A model generated the notes under the pieces. That model had not been told where the DNA came from. It did not search any database and saw only the letters and a list, made by a program, of their open reading frames with translations. Positions 6,970 to 16,346 of a stretch of 64,000 nt of DNA are shown piece after piece (the stretch's first letter is position 1; each line of letters starts with the position of its first letter). The stretch covers positions 620,001 through 684,000 of the forward strand of contig NZ_CP028369.1 in the NCBI RefSeq assembly GCF_003032475.1, written 5' to 3'. The DNA is from Streptomyces sp. P3 (GTDB taxonomy: Bacteria > Actinomycetota > Actinomycetes > Streptomycetales > Streptomycetaceae). The position numbers were made by a program, and so were the translations under genes.

Positions 6970-8979
6970 ATGAGCATTTCTGATGATTCGACAGCAGAGA
7001 GCCCACTGCTGGGGGTATCCGGCTCATTCGGATTTGCAGAGATTGAATTTGCACGACGTTTTGATGACCTGCATCAATTGATCTACCGGCAGGGCGGAGT
7101 CCGCCCTACCAATGCTGCAGTCGAAGAAGTGGCCAAGCTCATCTTCCTTCGCCTCTGGTGGCTCAAAAAGCCCGACACCTCACTGCCGTCAGGTCTTACT
7201 CTCGACATCCTCTTCTCACCCAAAGAAAACGGCCAACGACTGGTTGAGAGCTTCAAGCAGGCATTCAATCTTGCTTTGAACGCGGACGAGTTGTCCGCCC
7301 TCACTCCCAGCGGCATCAAAGAATCTCTATGGCCCGTAGACGAGCCATTTCGCCTGAGCAATCCCGATGTACTAGATTCAGCAGTGAAGCTGGTCTCAGA
7401 CCTGATTCAGGATCACACACCAGCTGTTTCAGATCCTCTGGGTACAGCATTCGATGCGCTACTTAGTGGCCGTTACGACCACAGCGGCGGTTTGGGAACC
7501 TATCTTACACCCAGCAGTGTCGCACGAATGATGGCAGAGATCGCCTTCGATCTCCTAGAGGCACCATGCTTCGACACGCCCGAAAATCTACTTTTGGGAG
7601 ATCCATTCTGCGGAACTGGACGATTTCTTGTTGCAGCAGCTGAAATCCTCCGGGAAATCGGGACACCGGAAGCAACGAAAGCCATCTCGACGGGACTGTT
7701 TGGATCCGACCAATCAACCTCTTCTGTGGCCAAAGCCCGCATCAACATGATGCTTTATGGCGTTGAGCATCCTCTTGTATGGACCACTCCCGACTCCATC
7801 GTCGACAAAGACCTGTCAAAGCTGCACGGGAAAATTCAAATTATCCTCACCAACCCCCCTTTCGGCGAGGGTAAGTATGACAGCCTGGCGGGCATCTCCC
7901 AAACTGCATACGTCATCCCGCGGGTAACAGGTAAGAAAAAGATTGACCCTGCACTAGCAGGCCTCGTGCAATCGCTCCTGCTACTGAAGCCGGGCGGGGT
8001 CCTTGGGATTGTCCTGCCCGACGGTGTTATCGAGTCTCGTGCGTTCGATGATCTAACATCTGGACGAAATGGAATCCTTGGGGGGGGCATTTCTGTCGCA
8101 GCAAATGTCAGTCTCCCGACAGCGACTTTCTCCCTAAGCGGTACCGTTGCAAAGACAAGCGCCATTTTCCTCAAGAAGGAAAGTAGGCGTACACAGGTCG
8201 CCTTGGCGCGCGTCCAACATGTCGGCTATCTTCGCCAGGCCGGCAAGGCGGCAAGGGACCCGCAGGGAAACGATCTGCCTCGCATTCCGAAACTGATGCG
8301 TAGCGGTCTATCAGCCGCTGGCAACGCGCTGGTATTCATTGAAAGCCAAGAGCCACTAGTTGCTATCGCGCAACCGGGGGCCTTGCAGTCCTTCGACCCC
8401 TCACGCGTAGACCCGGCGGCCCTCCGGGCGCGAGCCTCCATCAAGGAACGCGGAGGCATGGAGCTCCAAGCTCTAATGCAGGAGGTACGCGCCCGCCGTT
8501 CGCGGCTTCTCCCCGATGTTCCCTTCATCTCCGTGCTTCACATCGACGATCTGGGAACTATCGCATGGCATGAAGCCGAAAGGTACCAGCCGACCACTCC
8601 GGGAATCCTTGCATCTGGTGGGGATCTGATTATTTCCCTGCTCAATCCTTCAAAACTACGAGCCTCGGTCATCCCCGAAGAATTGAAGACCGTACAGGTA
8701 TCCGCCGAGTTTGGAGTCTTTAAACCCCATCAGCATCCCTATGCAATTCTCGGACTGCTGTACTCCGAGAGTGTTAAAGCACAACTGCGCCCGCTGGGTC
8801 GAGGAACTTCCAGCTCTCGCAGGCGAATTAACGAGGAGGATGTACTCTCTCTCACCGTTCCCATGCTGGACGAACAAGCAATGTCGCGGTTGGACATAAA
8901 GCTGAAGGAATCACTGGAGTCTATTAGCCGGGCCCGGGCCACGCTAAGCAGCGAATTCGGAAAGATCGCAGCGGGCTAG
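6970..8979 (+). CDS. N6-adenine DNA methyltransferase of a MamI-type R-M system
   Basis: This 669-residue protein resembles a type I HsdM-like gamma-class adenine methyltransferase. The N-terminal helical domain (FARRFDDLHQLIYRQGG) precedes the SAM-binding motif I LLGDPFCGTGRFLVAAAE (about residues 208-225) and the catalytic motif IV LTNPPFGEGKYD (NPPF at about residue 295). The C-terminal ~200 residues probably form the target-recognition part. The ATG at 6970 follows GAGAGGGA. In-frame starts upstream (TTG 6898, ATG 6937) are less well served. It converges on the endonuclease gene at 9037. Base composition is clearly more A+T-rich than its surroundings, which suggests recent acquisition. 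It should protect host DNA at the sites cut by the partner. Confidence 0.88.
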   Translation: MSISDDSTAESPLLGVSGSFGFAEIEFARRFDDLHQLIYRQGGVRPTNAAVEEVAKLIFLRLWWLKKPDTSLPSGLTLDILFSPKENGQRLVESFKQAFNLALNADELSALTPSGIKESLWPVDEPFRLSNPDVLDSAVKLVSDLIQDHTPAVSDPLGTAFDALLSGRYDHSGGLGTYLTPSSVARMMAEIAFDLLEAPCFDTPENLLLGDPFCGTGRFLVAAAEILREIGTPEATKAISTGLFGSDQSTSSVAKARINMMLYGVEHPLVWTTPDSIVDKDLSKLHGKIQIILTNPPFGEGKYDSLAGISQTAYVIPRVTGKKKIDPALAGLVQSLLLLKPGGVLGIVLPDGVIESRAFDDLTSGRNGILGGGISVAANVSLPTATFSLSGTVAKTSAIFLKKESRRTQVALARVQHVGYLRQAGKAARDPQGNDLPRIPKLMRSGLSAAGNALVFIESQEPLVAIAQPGALQSFDPSRVDPAALRARASIKERGGMELQALMQEVRARRSRLLPDVPFISVLHIDDLGTIAWHEAERYQPTTPGILASGGDLIISLLNPSKLRASVIPEELKTVQVSAEFGVFKPHQHPYAILGLLYSESVKAQLRPLGRGTSSSRRRINEEDVLSLTVPMLDEQAMSRLDIKLKESLESISRARATLSSEFGKIAAG

Positions 8980-8989
8980 GCCAACATCT

Positions 8990-9032
8990 AGTTGCCCACC
9001 CCGCAATGTGCGAAAGGGCGGAGTGGGCAACT
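8990..9032. terminator. Bidirectional terminator between the convergent R-M genes
   Basis: AGTTGCCCAC (8990-8999) pairs perfectly with GTGGGCAACT (9023-9032), with some further pairing inside the loop. It lies in the 57-bp gap between the two convergent stop codons and can serve both strands. Confidence 0.72.
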
Positions 9033-9036
9033 GTTC

Positions 9037-9969
9037 TTAGTCTTGGTCGGACGACGACCCCATATCCGCCTTAAGGGCCTCTTCGACTGCCTCAACCTGA
9101 GCCTCAGCGAAGACGGACGCGAAGAGTTGCGGGACCATTGCTACGTCCGCAACAATATCGGACGTTTCCGTTAGCCTAGTGGCCCGACTTGGCTGGCGTT
9201 CGTATTCCAGGGCGACGGTTCTTCCTCTAATTCCCAGAACTTCGGATGGAAGTTCTTTATGCCATTCGAGCTTATGCTGGCCGTCCGGCCTCACATACAA
9301 GCGAGCGTCAAATACCAAGACCTCTCGAAAGTCCAGGTTGCCCAGCGTATTAACCACTAGATCATCGTCATGCCCTACTGGCGGATGAAGCTGGAAGTTG
9401 TAGGTTCTGCCGCTACGACTCTCAACGAATTTAAGGATCAGCGACCGCCAACTTTCGTCCTCCTGAGCATCAATACACCAAGCCCTTATTCTGATCGGCA
9501 CACCTCCAGATTTTCCACCTGCAGTAAAGGGCCTATCTACAAGCACATAGAAGAGGTAGGGGGAATTCAGATATTTCCTCCAACGCTCCTCTCTTCCATT
9601 TTCTATCTGAACCGCGTCATCCACCAATGAGCCGAGATTGTGATTCCATCGCGGCCTGTCCACCCCGGAAATATTCGCTGCGCTCTTAACCTCACTACCA
9701 TCAGTCAAGTCGTCACCTTTTCCCCGAAAGCCTTGCCCAGGTTCCTGGAGAACGATAGACGCAACAAATTGGGCTATATATCCTGTATCAACCTGAGCGG
9801 TCTGCCCAGTCAATGCTGCCCATTTCTGCAACGTCAGATGCTGATTAGCGAAGAAGTCTATGAAAAGTTCTTCCAGGAGCTTCCTTCGCTGGTTATGCGT
9901 GAGTTTCCTGAGAAGCTCTCTCCTCTTCGTAATTCCTAGTGCGATAGCAGCAGCAGTCTCATTTTTCAC
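9037..9969 (-). CDS. MamI-family type II restriction endonuclease
   Basis: This 310-residue protein fits the MamI restriction endonuclease family (RE_MamI) in length and in blocks such as LLRKLTHNQRRKLLEELFID, VDTGYIAQFVASIVLQ, and FRGKGDDLTDGSEVKSAANI. In the last, D-x-x-D/G-SEVK looks like the catalytic D...ExK of a PD-(D/E)XK nuclease. The start is GTG at 9969 after a weak GGAG. The prototype MamI recognises GATNNNNATC. Whether this homologue cuts the same site cannot be told from the sequence. It faces the methyltransferase gene tail to tail, and both share the A+T-rich composition. Confidence 0.82.
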   Translation of the reverse strand: MKNETAAAIALGITKRRELLRKLTHNQRRKLLEELFIDFFANQHLTLQKWAALTGQTAQVDTGYIAQFVASIVLQEPGQGFRGKGDDLTDGSEVKSAANISGVDRPRWNHNLGSLVDDAVQIENGREERWRKYLNSPYLFYVLVDRPFTAGGKSGGVPIRIRAWCIDAQEDESWRSLILKFVESRSGRTYNFQLHPPVGHDDDLVVNTLGNLDFREVLVFDARLYVRPDGQHKLEWHKELPSEVLGIRGRTVALEYERQPSRATRLTETSDIVADVAMVPQLFASVFAEAQVEAVEEALKADMGSSSDQD

Positions 9970-10091
9970 CAGTGCTCCAACCTCAGCTCACACGGGTAGC
10001 ACACGAGCGAAGCTGACAACCAACGCCGTGCAGCCAGCCGTTCGCTGTGGACCAGGAGTGGACGAGCGCCACTCTAACTGTCTGTCGAAGG

Positions 10092-11231
10092 CTAGTGTCC
10101 TGCGCCAGAGATCCGTCGGCAGAAGCGGGCAAGGGAGTCGAGGATCTCTTGGGCTGTCTTGGTCCAGATGAACGGCTTGGGTTCTTTGTTCCAGTCCTTG
10201 ACCCATGCCCGAATGTCGGCTTCGAGGGCCTGGATGTTCTTGTGTGCGCCGCGGCGGATCATCTGGTGGGCCAGGTAGCCGAACCACCGCTCGACCTGGT
10301 TGATCCAGGAGGAGCCGGTCGGGGTGAAGTGCAGCTCGAACCTGGGGTGTTTGGCCAGCCAGGCCTTGATCGCGGGAGTCTTGTGAGTGCCGTAATTGTC
10401 CACGATCAAGTGGACCTGCAGGTGCGCGGGCACCTCCTTGTCGATCCGGATCAGGAACTTCTTGAACTCCACGGCCCGATGCCGACGGTGCAGGGCACTG
10501 ATCACCTCGCCGGTGGCGACATCGAACGCGGCGAACAAGGTGGTCAGGCCGTTGCGGACGTAGTCGTGAGTACGCCGCTCGGGCATGCCCGGCATTATCG
10601 GCAGCACCGGCTGCGACCGGTCCAGGGCCTGGATCTGCGACTTCTCGTCCACCGAGAGGACCACCGCACCCTCGGGCGGGTTGAAGTACAGACCCACGAC
10701 GTCGTAGACCTTCTCCACGAACAACGGATCCGTCGACAGCTTGAACGTGTCCGCCAGATGCGGCTTGAGCTGGAACTTCCGCCAGATCCGGCCGACCGTG
10801 GACTTCGACAGGCCGCTGTGCTCCGCCATCGACTTCCGCGACCAGTGGGTGGCGTTCTTCGGGATCTCCTCCAGCGTCGTGACCACGACCGCCTCCACCT
10901 GGTCGACGCTGATGGTGGGCGGCCGGCCCGGCCGGGGCTCGTCGACCAGGCCGTCCAGCCGCTCCGCCAAAAACCGCCGCCGCCACTTACGGACGGTGTC
11001 GGCGGCCACCCGCAACTCGCGGGCGACCACGACGATTGGCGGTACCTCCGGACCAGCGCACGCCAGCACAATCCGCGCCCGCAAGGCCACGGCCTGGGCC
11101 GATGTCGCCCTACGCGTCCACCGCTCCAACTCCGCCCGCTCGTCATCAGACAGCAGCAACGGTTCCAGCTTCGGGCCCCGACGAGGAACTGACGCACCAG
11201 CAGCAGAAGTCACACAACTACTAACGATCAA
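10092..11231 (-). CDS. IS630-family transposase
   Basis: This 379-residue, intact transposase has an N-terminal helix-turn-helix ([20 protein letters not shown], then a second HTH at [17 protein letters not shown]). Its DDE triad sits in [25 protein letters not shown] and [16 protein letters not shown]. The true start may be further in ([10 protein letters not shown]...). The TAG stop is formed by the TA target duplication plus the flanking G, so the reading frame uses the insertion site to terminate. It is probably active. Confidence 0.93.
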   Translation of the reverse strand: MIVSSCVTSAAGASVPRRGPKLEPLLLSDDERAELERWTRRATSAQAVALRARIVLACAGPEVPPIVVVARELRVAADTVRKWRRRFLAERLDGLVDEPRPGRPPTISVDQVEAVVVTTLEEIPKNATHWSRKSMAEHSGLSKSTVGRIWRKFQLKPHLADTFKLSTDPLFVEKVYDVVGLYFNPPEGAVVLSVDEKSQIQALDRSQPVLPIMPGMPERRTHDYVRNGLTTLFAAFDVATGEVISALHRRHRAVEFKKFLIRIDKEVPAHLQVHLIVDNYGTHKTPAIKAWLAKHPRFELHFTPTGSSWINQVERWFGYLAHQMIRRGAHKNIQALEADIRAWVKDWNKEPKPFIWTKTAQEILDSLARFCRRISGAGH

Positions 11232-11248
11232 CTACTGGCGCAGGACAC
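10095..11248 (-). mobile_element. IS630-family insertion sequence
   Basis: The terminal repeats GTGTCCTGCGCCAG (10095-10108) and CTGGCGCAGGACAC (11235-11248) are exact. TA dinucleotides at 10093-10094 and 11249-11250 give the TA target duplication characteristic of IS630. The segment 9970-10092 between the endonuclease gene and this IS holds no recognisable gene. Confidence 0.93.
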
Positions 11249-11735
11249 TAGCCTCGCCGTTTCGGTTGGAGCGATGAGTCGTCGCTGAGGGACAACTGCG
11301 GGGTGACCGACGCTATTTCGTTGCTCGGACATTGCGGAATCCCGGCGCGGTGGTCGGGTTCTCCGGAGTCCGTCGGGTCGTGGGAGGGCAGGGTGGTTGC
11401 TGGTCAGCTGGCGGGACGGGGCAGTGCGGCGAGACGGTGGAAGGCCGCGACCAGTTCGTTTCTCCATGGCCAGGTCGCCGATATCCGCAAGCGCAGGCGT
11501 CGGCCGCCGCGGGTGAGGCGGGCAGCGACGTGCAGCAGCCGGTAGCGGAGCTTCTTCGGCTCGGCAGTGGCCAGCTCCCCGTCCAGCAGCAGGACGCGCG
11601 TCCAGGCCAGCAGGTCGATCGCCGCGAGGCTGAGTTCGAGCCAGACAGCGTGTCGGCGGCGGCTAAACCTGGGTTCTGGATCACTTTCCGTGCAGCGTTG
11701 ACGGACGGCACGGACCCACCCGGGCCGTGGGGCGG

Positions 11736-13349
11736 TCACGCGGCCAGCAGGACGCGCTTGCGTAGCAGGGCCAAGCCGGCCCGGCCGAACATCTGCCGCT
11801 TCAGCATCTTGATCCGGTTCACCTGCCCCTCGACCGCCCCCGAGCTGAACGGCAAGGTCAGCCCCACCTCCACCGCCCGCAGATCACACCCGATCCCGTT
11901 CACGAACGACACCAGCTCGGGCAGGTCGCCAGCCTTCACGCCGTCGATCCAGGCCGCGAGCTTGTGACCGGCTCGCCCGTTCATCATCTCGGCGAAGGCC
12001 CGGACGTGCTCGGCGGTGGCATCGAGCTGCGGACACCGGGTCAGGATGTCCTTGAGCTGCAGAGTCTCGTCCTGGGTGAGGCTGTCGGGGTGGCGGGTGA
12101 TCCAGCCGGTGACCTCCCGGACCGACGGCGGCCGACGTGCCCGGTCGGCGGGCTTGGCTCCAGCACGCAGTGGCTGGAGGTAGTCGCGGACCACCGAGTA
12201 GCCGCCCCGGAACCCTGCGGCCTTGATCTCTTCGAAGAGCTTCTTGGCGCTCGTGCAGCCCTCCTGCCAGCGCTGATGCAGGTAGGGCTTGTAGTCGTCA
12301 AGGACGCTCGCGCGACCCTGCCACTTGCCCGCGTTCAGCTCCTCCGCGGTGGCGGCGTGGGTGAACTTGCGCACGGTGTTGCGGGCCAGGCCGAGCTCGC
12401 GGCTGATCTCGCGCAGGGTGAGCCCCTTGTCGATCAGGGCGTGTATCTCCTGGTGCCGGTCGCGGGTGCGGTCGGCGCAACTGTGGGCGGCTCGTTCTGC
12501 CTTCACGGTCTCCGTGATCTTCTCCAGTTCGGCGGCCGCAGCGGCGGAGACCGATGGGCTGGGCGGCGGCTCCGGGGTGCGTAAGTGGGTGGAGTGCCTG
12601 GTCACGCAGCGGTCCACGGCTTCGGTGAGGTTGTGGAACAGGTGCCAGCGGTCTGCGACTTGCACGGCGTCCGGGGCGCCGAGGCGGGCGCCTTCGGCGT
12701 AGCCGCTGGCGCGGTCGCGGCAGATGATCTCGACTCCGGGGTGCTCGGACAGCCAGCGGGCCAGGGTCGCCGACTCCCGGTCGGGTAGCAGGTCGATCGG
12801 GCGGCGGGTCTCGACGTCGATCAGTACGGTGCCGTAGACGTGGCCCTTGCGCAGGGCGAAGTCGTCGACGCCGAGCACGCGCGGTGTCACGGTCGGCGGG
12901 TCCGGCAGGGCGTGGATCAGCCGCAGGAGGGTGGAGCGGCTGACGGCCGCGCTGAGAACGGCGGCCAGGCGGGCTCCGGCTCGTCCGGCCAGCATCAGCG
13001 CGACCATCTGCAAGACAGTGTTCAGCCGCTGGCTTCGCCGCCCGTGCCGGACGGTGAGCCCGTCGATCTGCTCGACGAACGTCGCCCGGGGGCACGATGC
13101 CGCCGGGCATCGGAAGCGCCGGACCTGCAGGTGCACGACCACCGGCCGGCTGCCTACCGCTGCGTCGGCCAGGCGGCGATGATAGGAGCTGTGGACCCGC
13201 CGGGATCTCGTCCTACAGGCCGGGCAGGCGGCTTCGCCCGCGCACGCGCGGGCGGCCACGATGACCGCGTCGTCGCTGAGCTCGACATCGTCGACCTGCA
13301 GGCCGTCCAGGTCGGCGAACAAGACGTCCTCTACCTCCACATCACTCAC
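11736..13349 (-). CDS. ISL3-family transposase
   Basis: This is an intact 537-residue transposase. A zinc-binding N-terminus (CPACRTRSRRVHSSYHRR) leads into the ISL3 DDE domain, with VLGVDDFALRKGHVYGTVL carrying the first Asp and ADRWHLFHNLTEAV the second. An HTH follows (LTLREISRELGLARNTVRKF), and the C-terminus holds LPFSSGAVEGQVNRIKMLKRQ with the catalytic Glu. The start is GTG at 13349. A separate piece of its C-terminus is duplicated on the other strand. Confidence 0.93.
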   Translation of the reverse strand: MSDVEVEDVLFADLDGLQVDDVELSDDAVIVAARACAGEAACPACRTRSRRVHSSYHRRLADAAVGSRPVVVHLQVRRFRCPAASCPRATFVEQIDGLTVRHGRRSQRLNTVLQMVALMLAGRAGARLAAVLSAAVSRSTLLRLIHALPDPPTVTPRVLGVDDFALRKGHVYGTVLIDVETRRPIDLLPDRESATLARWLSEHPGVEIICRDRASGYAEGARLGAPDAVQVADRWHLFHNLTEAVDRCVTRHSTHLRTPEPPPSPSVSAAAAAELEKITETVKAERAAHSCADRTRDRHQEIHALIDKGLTLREISRELGLARNTVRKFTHAATAEELNAGKWQGRASVLDDYKPYLHQRWQEGCTSAKKLFEEIKAAGFRGGYSVVRDYLQPLRAGAKPADRARRPPSVREVTGWITRHPDSLTQDETLQLKDILTRCPQLDATAEHVRAFAEMMNGRAGHKLAAWIDGVKAGDLPELVSFVNGIGCDLRAVEVGLTLPFSSGAVEGQVNRIKMLKRQMFGRAGLALLRKRVLLAA

Positions 13350-13416
13350 GGGCCTTGATCGTTAGGCATCCGGGGGCGGCGGCGCAGGGAAGCACCGGAA
13401 GTGATCACAAGAGACG

Positions 13417-13676
13417 GGTGTCGTTCGTGAACGGGATCGGGTGTGATCTGCGGGCGGTGGAGGTGGGGCTGACCTTGCCGTTCAGCTCGGGGGCGGTCGA
13501 GGGGCAGGTGAACCGGATCAAGATGCTGAAGCGGCAGATGTTCGGCCGGGCCGGCTTGGCCCTGCTACGCAAGCGCGTCCTGCTGGCCGCGTGACCGCCC
13601 CACGGCCCGGGTGGGTCCGTGCCGTCCGTCAACGCTGCACGGAAAGTGATCCAGAACCAGAATTCAGGCGTCGCCG
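13417..13676 (+). pseudogene. Inverted duplicate of the ISL3 transposase 3' end
   Basis: Reading rightward, VSFVNGIGCDLRAVEVGLTL through LRKRVLLAA and the stop at 13594 repeats the last ~58 codons of the transposase at 11736 exactly, followed by the same IS end. It has no start or N-terminal domains of its own. It is a truncated second ISL3 copy in opposite orientation, or the product of an aberrant transposition. Confidence 0.88.
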
Positions 13677-14985
13677 AGACAGCGTTGGCGCCGAAGCCGC
13701 GGGAGGGGAAACGGCCGAAGCCGGCGGTCTTACCGCACCGGATGTGGTCCTCGACTGTGGCATGCCCGCGGTGGCGGACCTCGAGTAACTGGGCGGAGCC
13801 ACCACCGGAGTACGGGGTGTCGGTGAGGAACACCTGATGTCGCAGGCCCTCGTCCTGATCGAACAGGGACAGCTGGGCACCGGGGTGTGGCCGCTCGCGG
13901 CGCACGATGATGCGGGTGCCGGCCGGGTAGCCGTCCAGATCGACTATGCCGGTCAGCTCGGCAACCTCTGCGCCATCACGCAGCGTCCCGCCCTGGTCCA
14001 GGGCGGGATGCCAGAGGCGGTCGGGCACCGAGCGGATCGCGCGGCGGACGGGCTCGGTGACCGCGTATCCGACTGAGAAGAAGGTACGGATTCCTCGTTT
14101 CCGCAGGTCGCCGATGTGGGTGAGGAAGACTTTCGCCGGCACTGTCGGCGCGGACCAGGATGTCGATGCCGCGCCGGTGAGCGTCAGGGATCTGCGCGAG
14201 CGCCTGGTCGAGCACCACAACGTGATCAGCGGCAGTGTTGGCTCCGGAGTTCCCGGCCGCAGCCGCCCCGACACGGCCTCGCCGGTGTTCGCGAGGAAAC
14301 ACAGGAACGGATGGAAGCCGAAGCCGCCCTTATAGGTCGGGGCGGCCTGTTCCTTTTCCGAGTGACAGGCGACCAGCGTGGCGTCGAGGTCCAGGACCAG
14401 GCCGGGAAGTTCTTGTCCGCCGGCCCGAGCGGCAGGTATGCCCTCGCCGGTCTCGGCGGCCTGCATCCAAGGGCTTCCCGGGCTGAAGCGCGGGCCGCTC
14501 GCAGCGAAGCGAGTGCAGCCTCGTCGGTGTCGGCGAGCAGTCACCAAGCCGTGGGCGTGGATGCGACCGGGCCGAACACCTCGCCCTGGTCCCGCAACAC
14601 GGCCAGGTCCGCGATCGCCTCACCGCCGTCGGCGAGCATCACCGCGAGATCGGTGGCGACCCGGCCCGGGTCGTGCCCGGTCCCGCGCGGCCGAAGCCGC
14701 CGGAGAGCGGCGGAGTACGCGGCGGTCAGCCCGGTGGCATCAGCAAGATCCGCCAGCAACCGTGCTCCGGCATGCCCGACCACCCCGAACCATCGGCACT
14801 GACACGAACCTTGGGACGCAACCCGATAGTCTGCACGTAGAAAGTGCCCTCCGCTTGGACCGACAGAACCCCTCAACAAGGTTCATCGTCCCAGGTCAGG
14901 AAGGCACTTTCGTGTTTCCGCCTCAAAGCCAGTTGTACCCAAGTGAAACGGCGAGGCTAGTGACCTGGATGAACGAACTGAGCCT

Positions 14986-15182
14986 CAACGGCCTCCGGAG
15001 CCGTGTGCGCAGGTTCGAATCCTGCCGGGGGCACCTTGGATCAGGTGCCCAAAGACCCCGCCACCAGCGCTTTCGCTGAGGACGGGGTCTTGGCTTATGT
15101 GCAGGCGTGTGCCGCTCGGAGCGGCTCTATGTCGCGGTCTGTGGACGAGGCGTGGAGGGATCTTGGAGCATCGTCGCAGGTG
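14986..15182 (+). repeat. att-like direct repeat copy 2 (partial tRNA-Arg plus flank)
   Basis: This starts in the tRNA anticodon stem (CAACGGCCTCCGGAGCCGTG), runs through the T arm and acceptor strand, and continues with the same terminator (AAGACCCCG 15052-15060, CGGGGTCTT 15083-15091) and ~90 bp of homologous flank. The 5' half of the tRNA is missing, so it is not a functional tRNA. It marks the junction between two accessory segments. Confidence 0.88.
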
Positions 15183-15194
15183 AGCCCCGCAAAA

Positions 15195-15230
15195 CGATGT
15201 GGCCCTTGGACGGGCGCAGGGGCCACATCG
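15195..15230 (-). terminator. Hairpin terminator of the gene at 15250-15672
   Basis: CGATGTGGCC (15195-15204) pairs exactly with GGCCACATCG (15221-15230), with short A-tracts on both flanks (GCAAAACG). It lies just past the leftward gene's stop. Confidence 0.75.
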
Positions 15231-15249
15231 CAAAACGGCACCGATCCCC

Positions 15250-15672
15250 CTAGTCGGCAGTGACCCCCCAGTAGCCGATGTGGATGGGCCTGCCGTCTCG
15301 GTAGAGCACTGTGCAGTTCCCCTGGGCGCGGCCTGGGAAGTCCAACTGCTCGGAGTCGAGAGCGGCGTCCCACTCCGCGTAGGTGGGCCGGCCGTGTGGA
15401 GCCCACGCACGCACCTCACCATCGGTCAGCGGCCGCATGAACGGACCGTCGTCGGTGTCCGCAGCCTCGATCATGAGAGGGAAGTCCAGCACGGTGCCCG
15501 TGCCACCCGTGAAGATGTACTCATGCCACTCCGGGTCACGCCACAGTTCCTCGACGGACCGGCCCTCGAAACCGTGATTGTCCCGCGCCAGCTCGTCTTC
15601 CTGGGCCTGCCGGAACGCGGCCGCCAGATCACGCTGATACGGGCCAGTGTGGGTCCATGCGTTGCCGCCCAT
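15250..15672 (-). CDS. Uncharacterised Streptomyces-type protein
   Basis: This 140-residue soluble protein starts MGGNAWTHTGPYQRDLAAAF, with an AGAGGGG ribosome-binding site just upstream of ATG 15672. The sequence is acidic and Trp-rich (SVEELWRDPEWHEYIFTGGT, RAWAPHGRPTYAEWDAALDS) and ends GNCTVLYRDGRPIHIGYWGV. I recognise it only as a recurrent Streptomyces hypothetical family. No catalytic motif is evident and no membrane segment is present. It is the only intact gene between att copy 2 and the second NERD remnant. It could be an immunity-type or regulatory protein, but nothing in the sequence proves it. Confidence 0.75.
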   Translation of the reverse strand: MGGNAWTHTGPYQRDLAAAFRQAQEDELARDNHGFEGRSVEELWRDPEWHEYIFTGGTGTVLDFPLMIEAADTDDGPFMRPLTDGEVRAWAPHGRPTYAEWDAALDSEQLDFPGRAQGNCTVLYRDGRPIHIGYWGVTAD

Positions 15673-15814
15673 CCGCGTCCCCTCTGCATTCGAACTGTTT
15701 GTTTCAAGAGCGGAGCGTAAGAGACGACACTGACAGGCCAACCCGACGATGGCCAACTCCGGAGGCCACCTACAGCTACCGCGAGGAAGGTCGGCACCTC
15801 CTGAGAACACCGGC

Positions 15815-15955
15815 TCAGGCCCGACTCCAAGCCTGGCGATGACAAGCGACGCCGTACACCTGCTCAGCCGTCAACACCCCCGAAAGCGGTGCCGGTGCCG
15901 CTATCTGACGCTCCTGGTACACGCGCACGCTGAGCTGTGTGGCGACCGCCTTTAG
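15815..15955 (-). pseudogene. NERD-domain gene remnant, copy 2 (3' end only)
   Basis: Only the last ~47 codons survive, reading LKAVATQLSVRVYQERQIAA then PAPLSGVLTAEQVYGVACHR and QAWSRA-stop. The frame matches the end of the copy at 1.9 kb and shows what that copy would encode without its frameshift. The upstream part is lost at about 15955. The stretch 15956-16300 holds no gene I can defend. A short rightward frame at 16004-16270 (QSDDWHDQPRGPYQAQHLEA) might be a fragment of one. Confidence 0.65.
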
Positions 15956-16346
15956 GGTCAAGAACCTTGCTGGTCAGAGGCCATCCACAAAGCCAAACCC
16001 TGATTGTGCTCCGGAGCCGTGCTGACGCTCCAGCAGCGCCCCCTGCTCGCGCTCCGGCCGGTAGTGGGCACGTGGCTAGCCGCGCTCACGGAGCGCCGAT
16101 CGGTCAGAGTCGCGACAGCATGCCAGCGACTTCAATCAGACGACTGGCACGACCAACCCAGGGGGCCTTACCAAGCCCAACACTTAGAAGCCGTATGCCT
16201 ATCGATCATGAGCGCGGTTCTGATCGAACGGGGTCCCAGGTCGAGTGATCTTGGCCGCGCGGGCGCATGAAAGCAGGACCTCCGGTGCAGCACGAGGGTT
16301 GCGAAGCCAACTCGAGCGCCAGGAGGCCCTGTTGTCCCAGTCTTGC

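Larger units (their letters stand above)
11651..13676 (-). mobile_element. ISL3-family element with an inverted duplicate of its own end
   Basis: The unit lies inside the IS1380 transposase gene. The octamer AGACAGCG is present on both sides (11643-11650 and 13677-13684), matching the 8-bp duplications of ISL3 elements. Excising the unit plus one octamer restores the frame ...GANAV|WLELSLAA.... The segment 11672-11913 (the transposase 3' end and IS end GGTTCTGGATCACTTTCCG) recurs inverted and apparently identical at 13417-13658. The IS therefore has the same end at both outer borders. The authentic other end (..CCGGAAGTGATCACAAGAG, about 13395-13412) is now internal. Confidence 0.8.
11407..14836 (-). 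pseudogene. IS1380-family transposase, disrupted
   Basis: Coding blocks run leftward from a GTG near 14836 (VQTIGLRPKVRVSADGS), through GHAGARLLADLADATG and VLDLDATLVACHSEKE (DDE Asp), to HIGDLRKRGIRTFFSVGYAV and KTAGFGRFPSRGFGANAV. They resume after the ISL3 insertion as WLELSLAAIDLLAWTRVLL...ISATWPWRNELVAAF. Lesions include a frameshift near 14795, a TGA where CGA is expected after TAW near 14540, and several indels at 14.2-14.5 kb, as well as the insertion. It is certainly inactive. Confidence 0.88.
11252..14956 (-). mobile_element. IS1380-family element interrupted by an ISL3-type insertion
   Basis: The ends CCTCGCCGTTTC (left, from 11252) and GAAACGGCGAGG (right, ending 14956) are exact inverted repeats. 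CTAG on both sides (11248-11251 and 14957-14960) is a 4-bp target duplication fitting IS1380. The left CTAG coincides with the edge of the IS630 element. Its right edge lies 30 bp from att copy 2. Confidence 0.85.

Noticed and set aside
16011..16030. A fourth tRNA-Arg fragment (TCCGGAGCCGTG)
   Set aside because: Only about 12 bases match. The T arm, acceptor and terminator are absent, so it is more likely chance.
16004..16270. Possible gene before the second IS5-type element
   Set aside because: A stretch (QSDDWHDQPRGPYQAQHLEA) looks protein-like, but there is no ribosome-binding site, the start is TTG and no family is recognised. Kept only as a note.
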